Source: Neisseria mucosa
GTDB lineage: Bacteria; Pseudomonadota; Gammaproteobacteria; Burkholderiales; Neisseriaceae
Assembly (NCBI RefSeq): GCF_003044445.1
Contig: NZ_POWX01000017.1
Coordinates: 1 to 54,743, forward strand
Direction of reading: 5' to 3'
Length of the DNA stretch: 54,743 bases
Every line of letters begins with the position of its first letter. The first letter of the stretch is position 1. The notes beneath the pieces were generated by a model. It ran no database searches and had not been told where the DNA came from. It worked only from the letters and a program-made list of their open reading frames with translations. Shown here one piece after another: positions 1 through 7,926 of the stretch. A program made the position numbers and the translations under genes.

Positions 1-212
1 TGAACTTTTTTGAGATGCCTCAGAATAGTCTGCCGACTGCATCCGTAAGTTTTGGCAAGCTGTGCGGCGGTCTGTTTGCCTTCGCTGTATGCCTGCCATA
101 TTTCCTGCGGATTAAGCCGTCTGCCGCAAGCATGGCATTTGTAGCGTTGTTTGCCGTTTCGGCAGCCGTTCCTTTTGACTTGTTTTGAGTCGCGAAAAGG
201 GCATTTTTGTAT
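1..212 (-). pseudogene. Transposase N-terminal fragment (zinc-ribbon plus HTH), start codon missing
   Basis: The minus strand carries an open frame that runs off the left edge. It encodes a zinc-ribbon-like start (CPFRDSK, then KCHACGRR) followed by a helix-turn-helix stretch (QTAAQLAKTYGCSRQTILRH). This layout is typical of Zn-binding variants of IS256/IS1249-type and related transposases. The frame opens directly after a stop at 213-215 and has no ATG, GTG or TTG before the zinc ribbon; the codon where a start would be expected is ATA. One ribbon cysteine appears replaced by arginine (CPFR instead of the usual CPxC). Both points suggest a decayed copy, although a rare start codon or an upstream frameshift cannot be excluded. 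The rest of the gene lies outside the window, so the IS family is uncertain. Confidence 0.55.
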
Positions 213-234
213 TCAAAGCCTTTGACCTCTTTTA

Positions 235-255
235 AAGCCTTATAGGATAAGGCTT
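235..255. repeat. Perfect 9-bp inverted repeat next to the transposase fragment
   Basis: AAGCCTTAT, a 3-base loop AGG, then ATAAGGCTT form a perfect hairpin about 20 bases upstream of the transposase frame. It may be part of the IS leader or end, or a small stem that limits read-in transcription. The region 216-305 otherwise holds no gene. Confidence 0.5.
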
Positions 256-305
256 GCGGGGATTTTTAGCCTCCATTTTGTTACTTACGTCTTAAAAGTT
301 GGCAG

Positions 306-348
306 AGGTCGTCTGAAAATTGCTTGATCCGTTTCAGACGACCTTTTT
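306..348. terminator. Inverted DUS pair, terminator downstream of fdx
   Basis: AGGTCGTCTGAAA and TTTCAGACGACCT face each other about 20 bases apart, 4 bases beyond the fdx stop. Inverted DUS pairs at gene ends form stem-loops commonly regarded in Neisseria as both uptake signals and rho-independent-like terminators. Confidence 0.65.
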
Positions 349-351
349 GTA

Positions 352-693
352 TCAATGATCTTCGCGCGCGTGGTTGATGGTGTATTTGGGGATTTCGACC
401 ACCAAATCTTCGTCGGCGACCACTGCCTGACAGCTCAGGCGCGAGTCGGCTTCCAAGCCCCATGCCTGGTCGAGCAGGTCTTCTTCCAGATCGCTCGGCT
501 CTTCCAAACTGTCGAAGCCTTTGCGGATGATGACGTGGCAGGTGGTGCAGGCGCAGGATTTTTCACAGGCGTGATCGACTTCGATGTCGTGGTCGAGCAG
601 TACGTCAAGGACGGTTTTGCCTTCGGGTGCGTCTTCAATGACTGCGCCTTCGGGACATAATACGGCGTGTGGGAGTACGGTGATTTTGGGCAT
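352..693 (-). CDS. fdx: 2Fe-2S ferredoxin of the Isc system
   Basis: A 113-residue protein of the adrenodoxin-type ferredoxin family that passes electrons during iron-sulfur cluster assembly by IscS/IscU in the cytoplasm. The cluster ligands are visible: Cys43, Cys49 and Cys52 in HACEKSCACTTCH, and Cys88 in SRLSCQ. An additional Cys47 lies inside the loop. Length and cysteine spacing match E. coli Fdx. It lies downstream of hscA on the same strand with a small glycosylase gene between them, so the usual hscA-fdx linkage of isc operons is interrupted by one gene. A DUS hairpin separates it from that gene, so cotranscription is uncertain. Confidence 0.93.
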   Translation of the reverse strand: MPKITVLPHAVLCPEGAVIEDAPEGKTVLDVLLDHDIEVDHACEKSCACTTCHVIIRKGFDSLEEPSDLEEDLLDQAWGLEADSRLSCQAVVADEDLVVEIPKYTINHAREDH

Positions 694-734
694 TTTTATT
701 GTCTCTTGTAATGGGTGGATAGGGTTTGTCAGTC

Positions 735-775
735 GTTTTCAGACGACCTTTTGTAATGAAGGAGTCGTCTGAAAC
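735..775. terminator. Inverted DUS pair between glycosylase and fdx
   Basis: TTTTCAGACGACC and AGTCGTCTGAAAC form a stem just past the glycosylase stop codon. The second copy carries AGTCG instead of GGTCG, so the stem base is one position weaker. Confidence 0.5.
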
Positions 776-778
776 CGT

Positions 779-1141
779 TTATAACATGATACCTTTGCTT
801 TTTAAATTTTCCAGACATTCGTCTAGATACGCATCATCGTGTTCGGGGTAAATCGGTGAATCGGCGGCTTCGATATCGTGTGCGGGATAAGGGGCAACCG
901 CTTTGCCGCGGTACAGCGGGTCTTTCCACAACGGGTCGGGTTTGTAACCGCGTTTTTCCATTTCTTCCATAATCAGCGCGTGATACAGATAGAGCTTGTC
1001 AGGCGAATGGGTGAAGACGTAATTCACCGTCGCGTGCGGCCTGCCCCAGCCTGCTCCGCGCAGGGCGGCGCATTCGCGGTGTTGCCCCAAAAGCTGGGCG
1101 CGGGGGAGTAGCGGGATGAGGGTTTGGTGCCAGAGTCGCAT
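779..1141 (-). CDS. Pyrimidine dimer DNA glycosylase/endonuclease V-like protein
   Basis: A 120-residue protein of the small T4 endonuclease V-related family (Pyr_excise / TIGR02328 type), predicted to recognise or cut damaged DNA. The N-terminus MRLWHQTLIPLLPRAQLLGQ followed by HRE places a glutamate at position 23, the position of the catalytic Glu23 in T4 DenV. However, residue 2 is Arg, not the Thr whose alpha-amine attacks in DenV, so activity should not be assumed. The middle carries the conserved LYLYHALIMEEMEKRGYKPD and LYRGKA segments. It sits between hscA and fdx on the same strand. The Isc neighbourhood gives no hint of its substrate. Confidence 0.75.
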   Translation of the reverse strand: MRLWHQTLIPLLPRAQLLGQHRECAALRGAGWGRPHATVNYVFTHSPDKLYLYHALIMEEMEKRGYKPDPLWKDPLYRGKAVAPYPAHDIEAADSPIYPEHDDAYLDECLENLKSKGIML

Positions 1142-1169
1142 AGAAGTAATCAGGTCGTTTGGGATATTA

Positions 1170-1208
1170 GATTTTCAGACGGCCTTTTTATCAAAGGCCG
1201 TCTGAAAC
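1170..1208. terminator. Inverted DUS pair downstream of hscA
   Basis: TTTTCAGACGGCC and GGCCGTCTGAAAC face each other in the short gap between hscA and the glycosylase gene. These copies have the GCCGTCTGAA core, not the GTCGTCTGAA core dominant in the window. Confidence 0.6.
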
Positions 1209-1217
1209 CATTTGCCG

Positions 1218-3080
1218 TCAAATATTATCAACGCTTTGCCCTGTCAGCGCACGTTGGATGTTGCGGTTCATGCGTTTGGCGGCGAAGTTGTCGGTGCTGC
1301 GGCTGAGTTTGGCGACGGCGGCGCGGATGTCTTCGGCGTTGCCGTCTTTCAGACGGCCTTGCAAATCGGCGATGTCTTGCTGAATCTGTTGCAATTCTTC
1401 GGCATCCAGCAAATCGCTATCCAACTCAAGGGCGGCGTTGACTGCGTCGGTCAGGCTTTCGGCTTCGACCACGGCTTCGGCGCGGGCGCGTGCCGCCATG
1501 TCTTCGGCGGCGTTGCTCATGCTGTCTTTGAGCATTTGGGTGATGGTGTCGTCGTCCAAGCCGTAGGAAGGTTTGACTTCGATTTGCGCCTGTACGCCGG
1601 TGCTTTGTTCTTGGGCGGAAACGGACAGCAAGCCGTCGGCGTCAACTTGGAAGGTAACGCGGATGCGCGCCGCGCCTGCGGTCATGGGCGGAATGCCGCG
1701 CAGGGTGAATTTGGCAAGGCTGCGGCAGTCGGAAACGAGTTCGCGCTCGCCTTGTACGACGTGTATCGTCATGGCGGTTTGACCGTCTTTGAAGGTGGTG
1801 AAATCCTGCGCGCGCGCGGTGGGGATGGTGGAATTGCGCGGGATAATCTTTTCGGCGAGGCCGCCGTAGGTTTCCAAACCGAGCGACAAGGGGGTAACGT
1901 CCAGCAGCAGCCATTCGCCGTCGGTTTTGTTGCCGGCAAGGACGTTCGCCTGTATGGCGGCGCCGAGCGCGACGACTTCGTCGGGGTTGAGGTTGTTCAG
2001 CGGGGTTTGTCCGAAGAAGGTGGCGACTGCTTGTTGAACGTGCAGCATACGGGTAGAACCGCCAACCATAATCACGCCCTTGATGTCGGCTTTAGTCACG
2101 CCAGCGTCTTTCAGTGCCTGTTTAACCGGCTCTATGGTTTTTTGCACCAGATTTTGCGTCAGGTGGTGAAACTCTTGGCGGGTAATGACGGTATGGATTT
2201 TGCGGCCGTCTGAAAGCGTGGCTTCGACGACGGCTTCGGTTTGGCCGGTCAGTTGTTCTTTGGCGGCGCGGACAAGGGAAAGCAGAAGCTGGCTGTCGCG
2301 CTCGTTGAGTTTGGAAAGGTCGTTTTGTTCGAGCAGGTGGCAGAACAGGCGGTGGTCGAAATCGTCGCCGCCCAATGCGCTGTTGCCGCCGGTGGCTTTG
2401 ACTTCAAACAGCCCTTTGGTCAGTTGCAATACGGATACGTCGAACGTACCGCCGCCCAAGTCGTAAACGACAAACGTACCTTCGGAGGCGTTGTCCAGTC
2501 CGTAGGCAATCGCGGCGGCGGTCGGCTCGTTGAGCAGGCGCAAGACGTTCAAGCCCGCTAAACGCGCGGCGTCTTTGGTGGCTTGGCGTTGGGCGTCGTC
2601 GAAATAGGCGGGAACGGTAATGACGGCGCCGACCAAATCGCCGCCTAAAGTTTCTTCGGCACGCGATTTGAGGGCTTTGAGGATTTCAGACGACACTTCG
2701 ATAGGCGTTTTGGCACCTTGGCGGGTGTTCAGCTCGACCACGCGCTCGTTGGGCGTGAAACGGTAGGGCAGGTATTGCGCGTCCTGCGCGAGGTCGGCAA
2801 GCGTGCGGCCGATGAGGCGTTTGGCGGAGCTGATGGTGTTCAGCGGGTCGGTTTTTTGGGCGGCAAGGGCGGCTTTGCCGACTTCGACGGCATCGCCTTC
2901 GCCGTAGCGGACGACGGAGGGCAGGGTGGTACGCCCGTCCATATCGGTCAGACAAACCGGGCTGCCGCTGCGGACGGTGGCAACCAGGCTGTTGGTCGTA
3001 CCCAAGTCGATGCCGACGGCGAGGCGGTGTTGATGCGGAGCGGCGGACATGCCGGGTTCGGAAATCTGCAAAAGAGCCAT
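1218..3080 (-). CDS. hscA: Fe-S cluster assembly chaperone HscA (Hsp70 family)
   Basis: A 620-residue DnaK-type chaperone that, with HscB, helps transfer nascent [2Fe-2S] clusters from IscU to target proteins. The ATPase phosphate-binding loop GIDLGTTNS lies near residue 23, NEPTAAAIAYG and YDLGGGTFDVSVL mark the nucleotide-binding domain, and a substrate-binding domain with a helical lid follows. The C-terminus ends in GQSVDNI, without the EEVD-like tail of DnaK, as expected for HscA. The length matches the family (about 620). hscB is not adjacent. Its start faces hpnD across 196 bases that must hold divergent promoters. Confidence 0.95.
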   Translation of the reverse strand: MALLQISEPGMSAAPHQHRLAVGIDLGTTNSLVATVRSGSPVCLTDMDGRTTLPSVVRYGEGDAVEVGKAALAAQKTDPLNTISSAKRLIGRTLADLAQDAQYLPYRFTPNERVVELNTRQGAKTPIEVSSEILKALKSRAEETLGGDLVGAVITVPAYFDDAQRQATKDAARLAGLNVLRLLNEPTAAAIAYGLDNASEGTFVVYDLGGGTFDVSVLQLTKGLFEVKATGGNSALGGDDFDHRLFCHLLEQNDLSKLNERDSQLLLSLVRAAKEQLTGQTEAVVEATLSDGRKIHTVITRQEFHHLTQNLVQKTIEPVKQALKDAGVTKADIKGVIMVGGSTRMLHVQQAVATFFGQTPLNNLNPDEVVALGAAIQANVLAGNKTDGEWLLLDVTPLSLGLETYGGLAEKIIPRNSTIPTARAQDFTTFKDGQTAMTIHVVQGERELVSDCRSLAKFTLRGIPPMTAGAARIRVTFQVDADGLLSVSAQEQSTGVQAQIEVKPSYGLDDDTITQMLKDSMSNAAEDMAARARAEAVVEAESLTDAVNAALELDSDLLDAEELQQIQQDIADLQGRLKDGNAEDIRAAVAKLSRSTDNFAAKRMNRNIQRALTGQSVDNI

Positions 3081-3276
3081 GATTGTGTGCCTTTTGATGC
3101 TGTATTTATTAGGATAGGTCGGTATTTTAACAGATTTCGGGCGGATAGTTGAGTGGTTTGGTAGGGAATTGCGATAATCGGATTCCGTTTATTTATAAAG
3201 GTCGTCTGAAATTTCCCTACTGCCCCAAATCCGATAAAATCCGATTTTACTATTATGATAATTTTTAGGACACGCC

Positions 3277-4125
3277 GTGCAAGGACTTGATTATTGCCGT
3301 CAGAAGGCAGAAGAAAGCCGCTCCAGTTTTTTGTCGGGCTTCCGTTTCCTGTCGCAGGAAAAGCGGGATGCGATAACGGTTTTGTATGCTTTTTGCCGCG
3401 AATTGGACGATGTGGTCGATGACTGTTCCGATCCGAATGTGGCGCAGGCAACGTTGAACTGGTGGCGCGGCGATTTGGACAAGGTATTCGGCGGCGTGAT
3501 GCCGGAGCATCCGGTCAATCAGGCTTTGCGGCAGGTTAAGGAAACTTTCAAGCTGCCGAAATATGAATTGGAAGCCTTAATCGACGGGATGCAGATGGAT
3601 TTGGTTCAGGCGCGTTACGGCAGTTTTGAAGAGTTGAAACTGTATTGCCACCGCGTCGCGGGCGTCGTCGGCTGCCTGATTGCGCGGATTTTGGGTTTTT
3701 CAGACGACCGAACGCTGGAATACGCCGATAAGATGGGCCTTGCGCTGCAACTGACAAACATTATCCGCGATGTCGGCGAGGATGCGCGCAACGGTCGGAT
3801 TTACCTGCCGATGGAGGAAATGCAGCAGTTTAACGTACCTGCAAGCGTGATTATGCAGTGTAAGCCGACGGATAATTTTGCCGAACTGATGCGCTTTCAA
3901 GTTTCACGCGCCCGCGAAACTTATCGCGAGGCGATGTCGCTGTTGCCTGCTGCCGATAAAAAATCCCAAAAAGTCGGGTTGGTGATGGCGGCGATTTATT
4001 ACGCGCTGCTGAACGAAATCGACCGCGACGGCGCGCAAAACGTCCTGACTTATAAAATTGCCATTCCTTCGCCGCGCAAAAAGCGTATTGCCCTGAAAAC
4101 CTGGTTATTCGGATTTAAGCCATGA
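3277..4125 (+). CDS. hpnD: Presqualene diphosphate synthase HpnD
   Basis: A 282-residue member of the squalene/phytoene synthase family that condenses two farnesyl diphosphates into presqualene diphosphate. The two aspartate-rich magnesium-binding motifs are visible: ELDDVVDDC near residues 42-50, and NIIRDVGED around 160. I use the GTG start at 3277, preceded by TTTTTAGGACAC. The ATGA overlap with hpnE shows translational coupling. The product would be processed by HpnC to hydroxysqualene and by HpnE to squalene, but no hpnC is present here. A carotenoid-type role is possible but less likely given the HpnE partner. Confidence 0.88.
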   Translation: MQGLDYCRQKAEESRSSFLSGFRFLSQEKRDAITVLYAFCRELDDVVDDCSDPNVAQATLNWWRGDLDKVFGGVMPEHPVNQALRQVKETFKLPKYELEALIDGMQMDLVQARYGSFEELKLYCHRVAGVVGCLIARILGFSDDRTLEYADKMGLALQLTNIIRDVGEDARNGRIYLPMEEMQQFNVPASVIMQCKPTDNFAELMRFQVSRARETYREAMSLLPAADKKSQKVGLVMAAIYYALLNEIDRDGAQNVLTYKIAIPSPRKKRIALKTWLFGFKP

Positions 4126-5435
4126 ATACTCCGCATCTTCGCCCGAAAATTGCCGTCGTCGGCGCAGGCTGGGCAGGTTTGTCTGCTGCAGTGTCGTTGG
4201 CGCGCCGTGTTGATGTTACTGTGTTTGAAGCCGGTCGGCAGGCGGGCGGACGGGCGCGTACTTTGGCTGGAAACGCTGACGGATTCAGTTTTTTGGACAA
4301 TGGGCAGCATATCTTGCTCGGCGCTTATCACGGCGTATTGACGCTGATGGAGCACATCGGCGCCGACCCTGAAGCCGCTTTTTGCCGTTTGCCGCTGCAA
4401 TGGCATATGTATGAGGGTTTGCAGTTTCAAAGTACCAACTTTCCTTCGCCGCTTCATATTTTGACCGGCATATTGCGTGCTAAAAAAGTTTCGTTTTCTC
4501 TGAAAATCAGGCTGTTATCCGATATGGCTGCGTTGCAGCGTTACGCACGCGGCAAGCGCGCTGATTTGGTCGTTGCCCAATGGCTGCGGCAGCGCAATGT
4601 CCCGCGCAGGCTGGTTACAGAGTTTTGGCAGCCGCTGGTGTGGGGTGCGCTCAATACGCCGTTGGAACACGCGAGCCTGCGCATACTATGCAATGTGCTG
4701 TCCGATGGCGTGTGGGCAGACAAATCAGGCAGCGATTACCTTTTGCCCAAGCGCGATTTAGGCGCAATCATTGCCGAGCCTGCGTTGGCAAAACTCAAGC
4801 AGTTTGGTGCGGACATCCGTCTTGAAACCCGAGTAGGTCGTCTGAAAAACCTTCCTGACGGGCGAGTTGTTGTGAATGATGAGGCTTTTGATGCCGTTAT
4901 TGTTGCGACTGCGCCGTATCATGCCGTCCATCTTTTCCCTGAAGATACTCCCGACTATATTCAGACGACCTATCAAAATCTCCAATACCACTCGATTACC
5001 ACCGTCTATCTGCGCTATGCCGTTCCCGTCCATTTGCCTCAGCCGCTGACCGGACTTGCCGACGGTACGGCGCAATGGCTGGTGTATCGCGGCGCACTCG
5101 GTTTGCCGACAAACGAAGTCGCCGCCGTCATCAGCGTTTCCGATCACGTCGGAGCGTTCAAAAGCCAAGAATGGGCAGAGAAAGTCCATGCAGACGTGAA
5201 ACGCATCTGCCCTTATTTAGACGAACCCGAAGCCGTCCGCGTTATCACCGAAAAACGGGCGACCACAGCCTGCACGCCTAATTCCGTCACTCCCGATTTT
5301 GCTTGGCTGCACCAGCGGAATATCTATCCCGCAGGCGACTACTTGCATCCGCGCTATCCGGCTACCTTGGAAGCGGCGGTACAGTCGGGTTTGACGGCGG
5401 CGGAAAGGTGTTTGGCTGATTTCGGATTAATATAA
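4122..5435 (+). CDS. hpnE: Hydroxysqualene dehydroxylase HpnE (FAD-dependent)
   Basis: A 437-residue FAD-dependent amine oxidase/phytoene desaturase-like enzyme. The N-terminal dinucleotide-binding motif VVGAGWAGLSAAVSLA begins near residue 13 and GGRARTL follows, typical of HpnE. The family reduces hydroxysqualene to squalene in hopanoid synthesis. Its start codon overlaps the hpnD stop (ATGA), so the pair is one operon. A DUS hairpin starts right after its stop. No squalene-hopene cyclase gene is seen in the window. Confidence 0.87.
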   Translation: MNTPHLRPKIAVVGAGWAGLSAAVSLARRVDVTVFEAGRQAGGRARTLAGNADGFSFLDNGQHILLGAYHGVLTLMEHIGADPEAAFCRLPLQWHMYEGLQFQSTNFPSPLHILTGILRAKKVSFSLKIRLLSDMAALQRYARGKRADLVVAQWLRQRNVPRRLVTEFWQPLVWGALNTPLEHASLRILCNVLSDGVWADKSGSDYLLPKRDLGAIIAEPALAKLKQFGADIRLETRVGRLKNLPDGRVVVNDEAFDAVIVATAPYHAVHLFPEDTPDYIQTTYQNLQYHSITTVYLRYAVPVHLPQPLTGLADGTAQWLVYRGALGLPTNEVAAVISVSDHVGAFKSQEWAEKVHADVKRICPYLDEPEAVRVITEKRATTACTPNSVTPDFAWLHQRNIYPAGDYLHPRYPATLEAAVQSGLTAAERCLADFGLI

Positions 5436-5475
5436 AGGTCGTCTGAAACTCGAATCCGAGTTTCAGACGACCTAT
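5436..5475. terminator. Inverted DUS pair ending the hpnDE operon
   Basis: AGGTCGTCTGAAACTCG and CGAGTTTCAGACGACCT form a long perfect stem (17 bp) around a very short loop immediately past hpnE, one of the strongest hairpins in the window. Confidence 0.75.
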
Positions 5476-5551
5476 TCCGATTGCCTTTACAAGACACTGC
5501 AAACCGTTAAAATACCGTAAATCCCTCAAACTTCACAATTAAGGAAGAATT

Positions 5552-6271
5552 ATGCCGACATTGCAAAATAAAACGATTCTGGTAACAGGAGCATCGCAAG
5601 GCTTGGGCGAACAGGTGGCCAAAGCCTATGCCGAAGCGGGGGCGACCGTGATTTTGGTTGCACGCCATCAAAAAAAGCTGGAAAAAGTTTATGATGCGAT
5701 TGTCGAAGCAGGCTGTCCCGAGCCGTTTGCCATTTGTTTCGATTTAATCGGCGCGGAAGAAAAAGAATTCGAACAATTTGCCGCAACCATCGGCGAAGCG
5801 ATTCAGGGGAAACTCGACGGTATCGTCCATTGCGCCAGCTATTTTTACGCGCTCTCGCCTTTAGATTTCCAAACCGTCGCCGAATGGGTCAACCAATACC
5901 GTATCAACACCGTTGCACCGATGGGACTGACCCGTGCGCTGCTTCCGCTGCTGAAGCAGTCGCCCGATGCGTCCGTCATCTTCGTCGGCGAAAGCCACGG
6001 CGAAACCCCGAAAGCTTACTGGGGCGGTTTCGGTGCATCCAAAGCCGCATTGAATTATTTGTGTAAAGTGGCTGCCGACGAATGGGAACGCTTTGAAAAC
6101 CTGCGTGCCAATGTTCTGGTTCCCGGTCCGATTAATTCGCCGCAACGCATCAAATCCCATCCCGGCGAATCGAAGAGCGAACGTAAAAACTACGAAGACG
6201 TATTGCCCCAGTTTGTTTGGTGGGCAAGTGAAGAGAGCAGAGGACGAAGCGGCGAAATCGTTTATCTTTGA
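5552..6271 (+). CDS. Short-chain dehydrogenase/reductase-like protein (YciK type)
   Basis: A 239-residue Rossmann-fold protein with the SDR cofactor motif VTGASQGLGEQ at residues 11-21 and VPGPINSPQR near the C-terminus, resembling E. coli YciK. The catalytic YxxxK motif reads F160-GAS-K164: the tyrosine normally required for proton transfer is phenylalanine. Ser148 is present. It may therefore not be a standard dehydrogenase, or may use another residue. AAGGAAG lies 6 bases before the ATG. It is monocistronic between two DUS hairpins. Substrate unknown. Confidence 0.85.
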   Translation: MPTLQNKTILVTGASQGLGEQVAKAYAEAGATVILVARHQKKLEKVYDAIVEAGCPEPFAICFDLIGAEEKEFEQFAATIGEAIQGKLDGIVHCASYFYALSPLDFQTVAEWVNQYRINTVAPMGLTRALLPLLKQSPDASVIFVGESHGETPKAYWGGFGASKAALNYLCKVAADEWERFENLRANVLVPGPINSPQRIKSHPGESKSERKNYEDVLPQFVWWASEESRGRSGEIVYL

Positions 6272-6291
6272 TTAGCTTCTATCGTAATTTG

Positions 6292-6325
6292 AAAGGTCGT
6301 CTGAAAAGGTTTCAGACGACCTTTT
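6292..6325. terminator. Inverted DUS pair after the SDR gene
   Basis: AAGGTCGTCTGAAA and TTTCAGACGACCTT are separated by only a few bases and followed by TTTTATT, a good terminator shape for the plus-strand SDR gene. Confidence 0.7.
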
Positions 6326-6497
6326 TATTGCTTCTTTATTCGCTCATGAAGCCTTTCATCAACCTGCCTTAAGGTTTTATGCGGACTACGGCCTGCTTGC
6401 TGCACAAACCAATACGGAGCAAAGATTGCAGTTGCAACGTGTGGTAGAGTAGGGAAAAAATCGAAATATTACAGTCAAAATTACGGAGATCGAATAA

Positions 6498-6992
6498 ATG
6501 ACTTTCAATCAAGAACAAGATTATTGGGCTGGCTATAAGGCAAATGAAAGAGCCTTGATTATTCAAACATGGTCAGGATTTGGGCGATATGCTCCAGACC
6601 ACCCATATCCCCCCCATATCCTGCCATTGGATACCGACAATGAAACTTTAGGCACGACGGTCTTGCAAGCGTTGGCGAACAGCAGGACTTTCGTTTATGA
6701 CAGTCCGGAAGACCAAGATTTTTTTGATGCCGAAAAATTTCGGCAACGCTATGAGGATTGGGTTGCCAACCTATGCGGGAACTTGGGCTATAAAACCAGA
6801 CGCGCCCTATTTAAAAACATGATGAGCGGGGATATTTGGCTGCACAACGGCTGCCTGAAAATCAGCCCGAGCCGCCATGTCAAGCTGGAAGCGTGGGATG
6901 CCATTGATGAAGACGATGTAATTTTATCATTGGATAACAGCCCTGAAGAAATCGGAGCAGGTTTAAGGTTGGCATTGAGCCGCTGCCGATAA
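6498..6992 (+). CDS. Orphan contact-dependent growth inhibition immunity protein (CdiI, DUF1436-like)
   Basis: A 164-residue cytoplasmic protein. The segments LGTTVLQALANSR, YKTRRALFKNM, ISPSRHVKLEAW and SPEEIGAGLRLALSRC fit the DUF1436/CdiI immunity family, which binds and neutralises the toxic C-terminal domain of a cognate CdiA-type effector. No toxin or two-partner secretion gene lies nearby, so it is an orphan that could protect against toxins delivered by other strains. ACGGAGATCGAATAA precedes the ATG. It sits next to a second AT-rich orphan, and both are preceded by a similar 20-odd-base sequence (see findings). Confidence 0.75.
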   Translation: MTFNQEQDYWAGYKANERALIIQTWSGFGRYAPDHPYPPHILPLDTDNETLGTTVLQALANSRTFVYDSPEDQDFFDAEKFRQRYEDWVANLCGNLGYKTRRALFKNMMSGDIWLHNGCLKISPSRHVKLEAWDAIDEDDVILSLDNSPEEIGAGLRLALSRCR

Positions 6993-7000
6993 TATTTGAC

Positions 7001-7047
7001 AAAAGGTCGTCTGAAAACCGGAAAAATGTTCCAGACGACCCTTTTTA
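7001..7047. terminator. Imperfect inverted DUS pair after the cdiI-like gene
   Basis: AAAAGGTCGTCTGAAAA pairs with a degenerate partner CCAGACGACC followed by CTTTTT, positioned as the terminator of the immunity gene. Confidence 0.6.
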
Positions 7048-7150
7048 TTAAATTCAAGCTCGCTGCGTGCGTATCGCGCACACTCTGCCTGCAGATTTCA
7101 TGCGGGCTACGGCTTGCTTGAAGATAAAGTTATTAAGGAATTTGGCAAAT

Positions 7151-7783
7151 ATGGAAAAGATTGAGAAATTTAAATCTGAATTATTGGATAACATCTTTGA
7201 GTACATCCAGTGTATATCCATTTTTGTCTATAAGAGAAATATGTATTATTTGATTGATTATAAAGAAAATTTCATATTAAATATGAAGTTGGATTTAGAT
7301 TTTGATTTTAAAAACGGGAATATTACGTTAGAACAATATCAGGATGAAATGAATAGTTGTTATTACCGAAATGGCATCTGGCAATTAACTAAGGACAATT
7401 TCGAAAACTATCTTCAATCAGATTCGGTCGTCGTACTGGAAAAAGACGAATTGAAGGCACTGATGTTACAGGGATTTACTTCTGATGAAACGGTAAGGTT
7501 ATATTCCGTTGTCGAAAATAAGTTGTCGTACAATGAACCTATCTCGGATTCTGGTCAACAAAGTGATTTCTTAAAAATCAATCAGATTTCTTCGAGGCTG
7601 CCGTTGTTCTATATTAATTTTGATACGGAAGTTTACCTTCATATGGATTGGGACAGATGCCATGAAGATTATGTCTATGATGGTTGGTTTTCTAAGGCAA
7701 TGGACTTTGGGTATTTGATACCGGACGAATTTTGTTATTGGAAAATTGAAGGACGGGATTATTGGAAATTTCGGCAATTATAA
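7151..7783 (+). CDS. AT-rich orphan protein, possible immunity protein
   Basis: I chose the ATG at 7151 (TTAAGGAATTTGGCAAAT before it), giving 210 residues. An upstream in-frame ATG at 7067 lies in a repeat-like leader. The protein is acidic, rich in Tyr, Phe and Asp, and has no membrane segment or signal peptide. I recognise no family with confidence. Base composition is clearly more AT-rich than the neighbouring housekeeping genes, and it follows a CdiI-like gene, so a second immunity gene from a polymorphic-toxin cassette is the best guess. This is inference from context and composition only. Confidence 0.6.
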   Translation: MEKIEKFKSELLDNIFEYIQCISIFVYKRNMYYLIDYKENFILNMKLDLDFDFKNGNITLEQYQDEMNSCYYRNGIWQLTKDNFENYLQSDSVVVLEKDELKALMLQGFTSDETVRLYSVVENKLSYNEPISDSGQQSDFLKINQISSRLPLFYINFDTEVYLHMDWDRCHEDYVYDGWFSKAMDFGYLIPDEFCYWKIEGRDYWKFRQL

Positions 7784-7880
7784 AAATAAACAAACGATAC
7801 AAGTCATAGTCTGCACAAAACTGAAGGTGGGGGCTGAGGCACGCACGAGGTTAAACAAGTGGTATTTTGCATCATTTGAT

Positions 7881-7916
7881 AAAAGGTCGTCTGAAAATTT
7901 TTCAGACGACCTCTTT
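7881..7916. terminator. Inverted DUS pair at the 3' end of mfd
   Basis: AAAAGGTCGTCTGAAAA and TTTTCAGACGACCTCTTTT lie between the converging orphan gene and mfd and could terminate both. The rest of 7784-7926 holds no gene I can see. Confidence 0.7.
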
Positions 7917-7926
7917 TCACTAGCCT

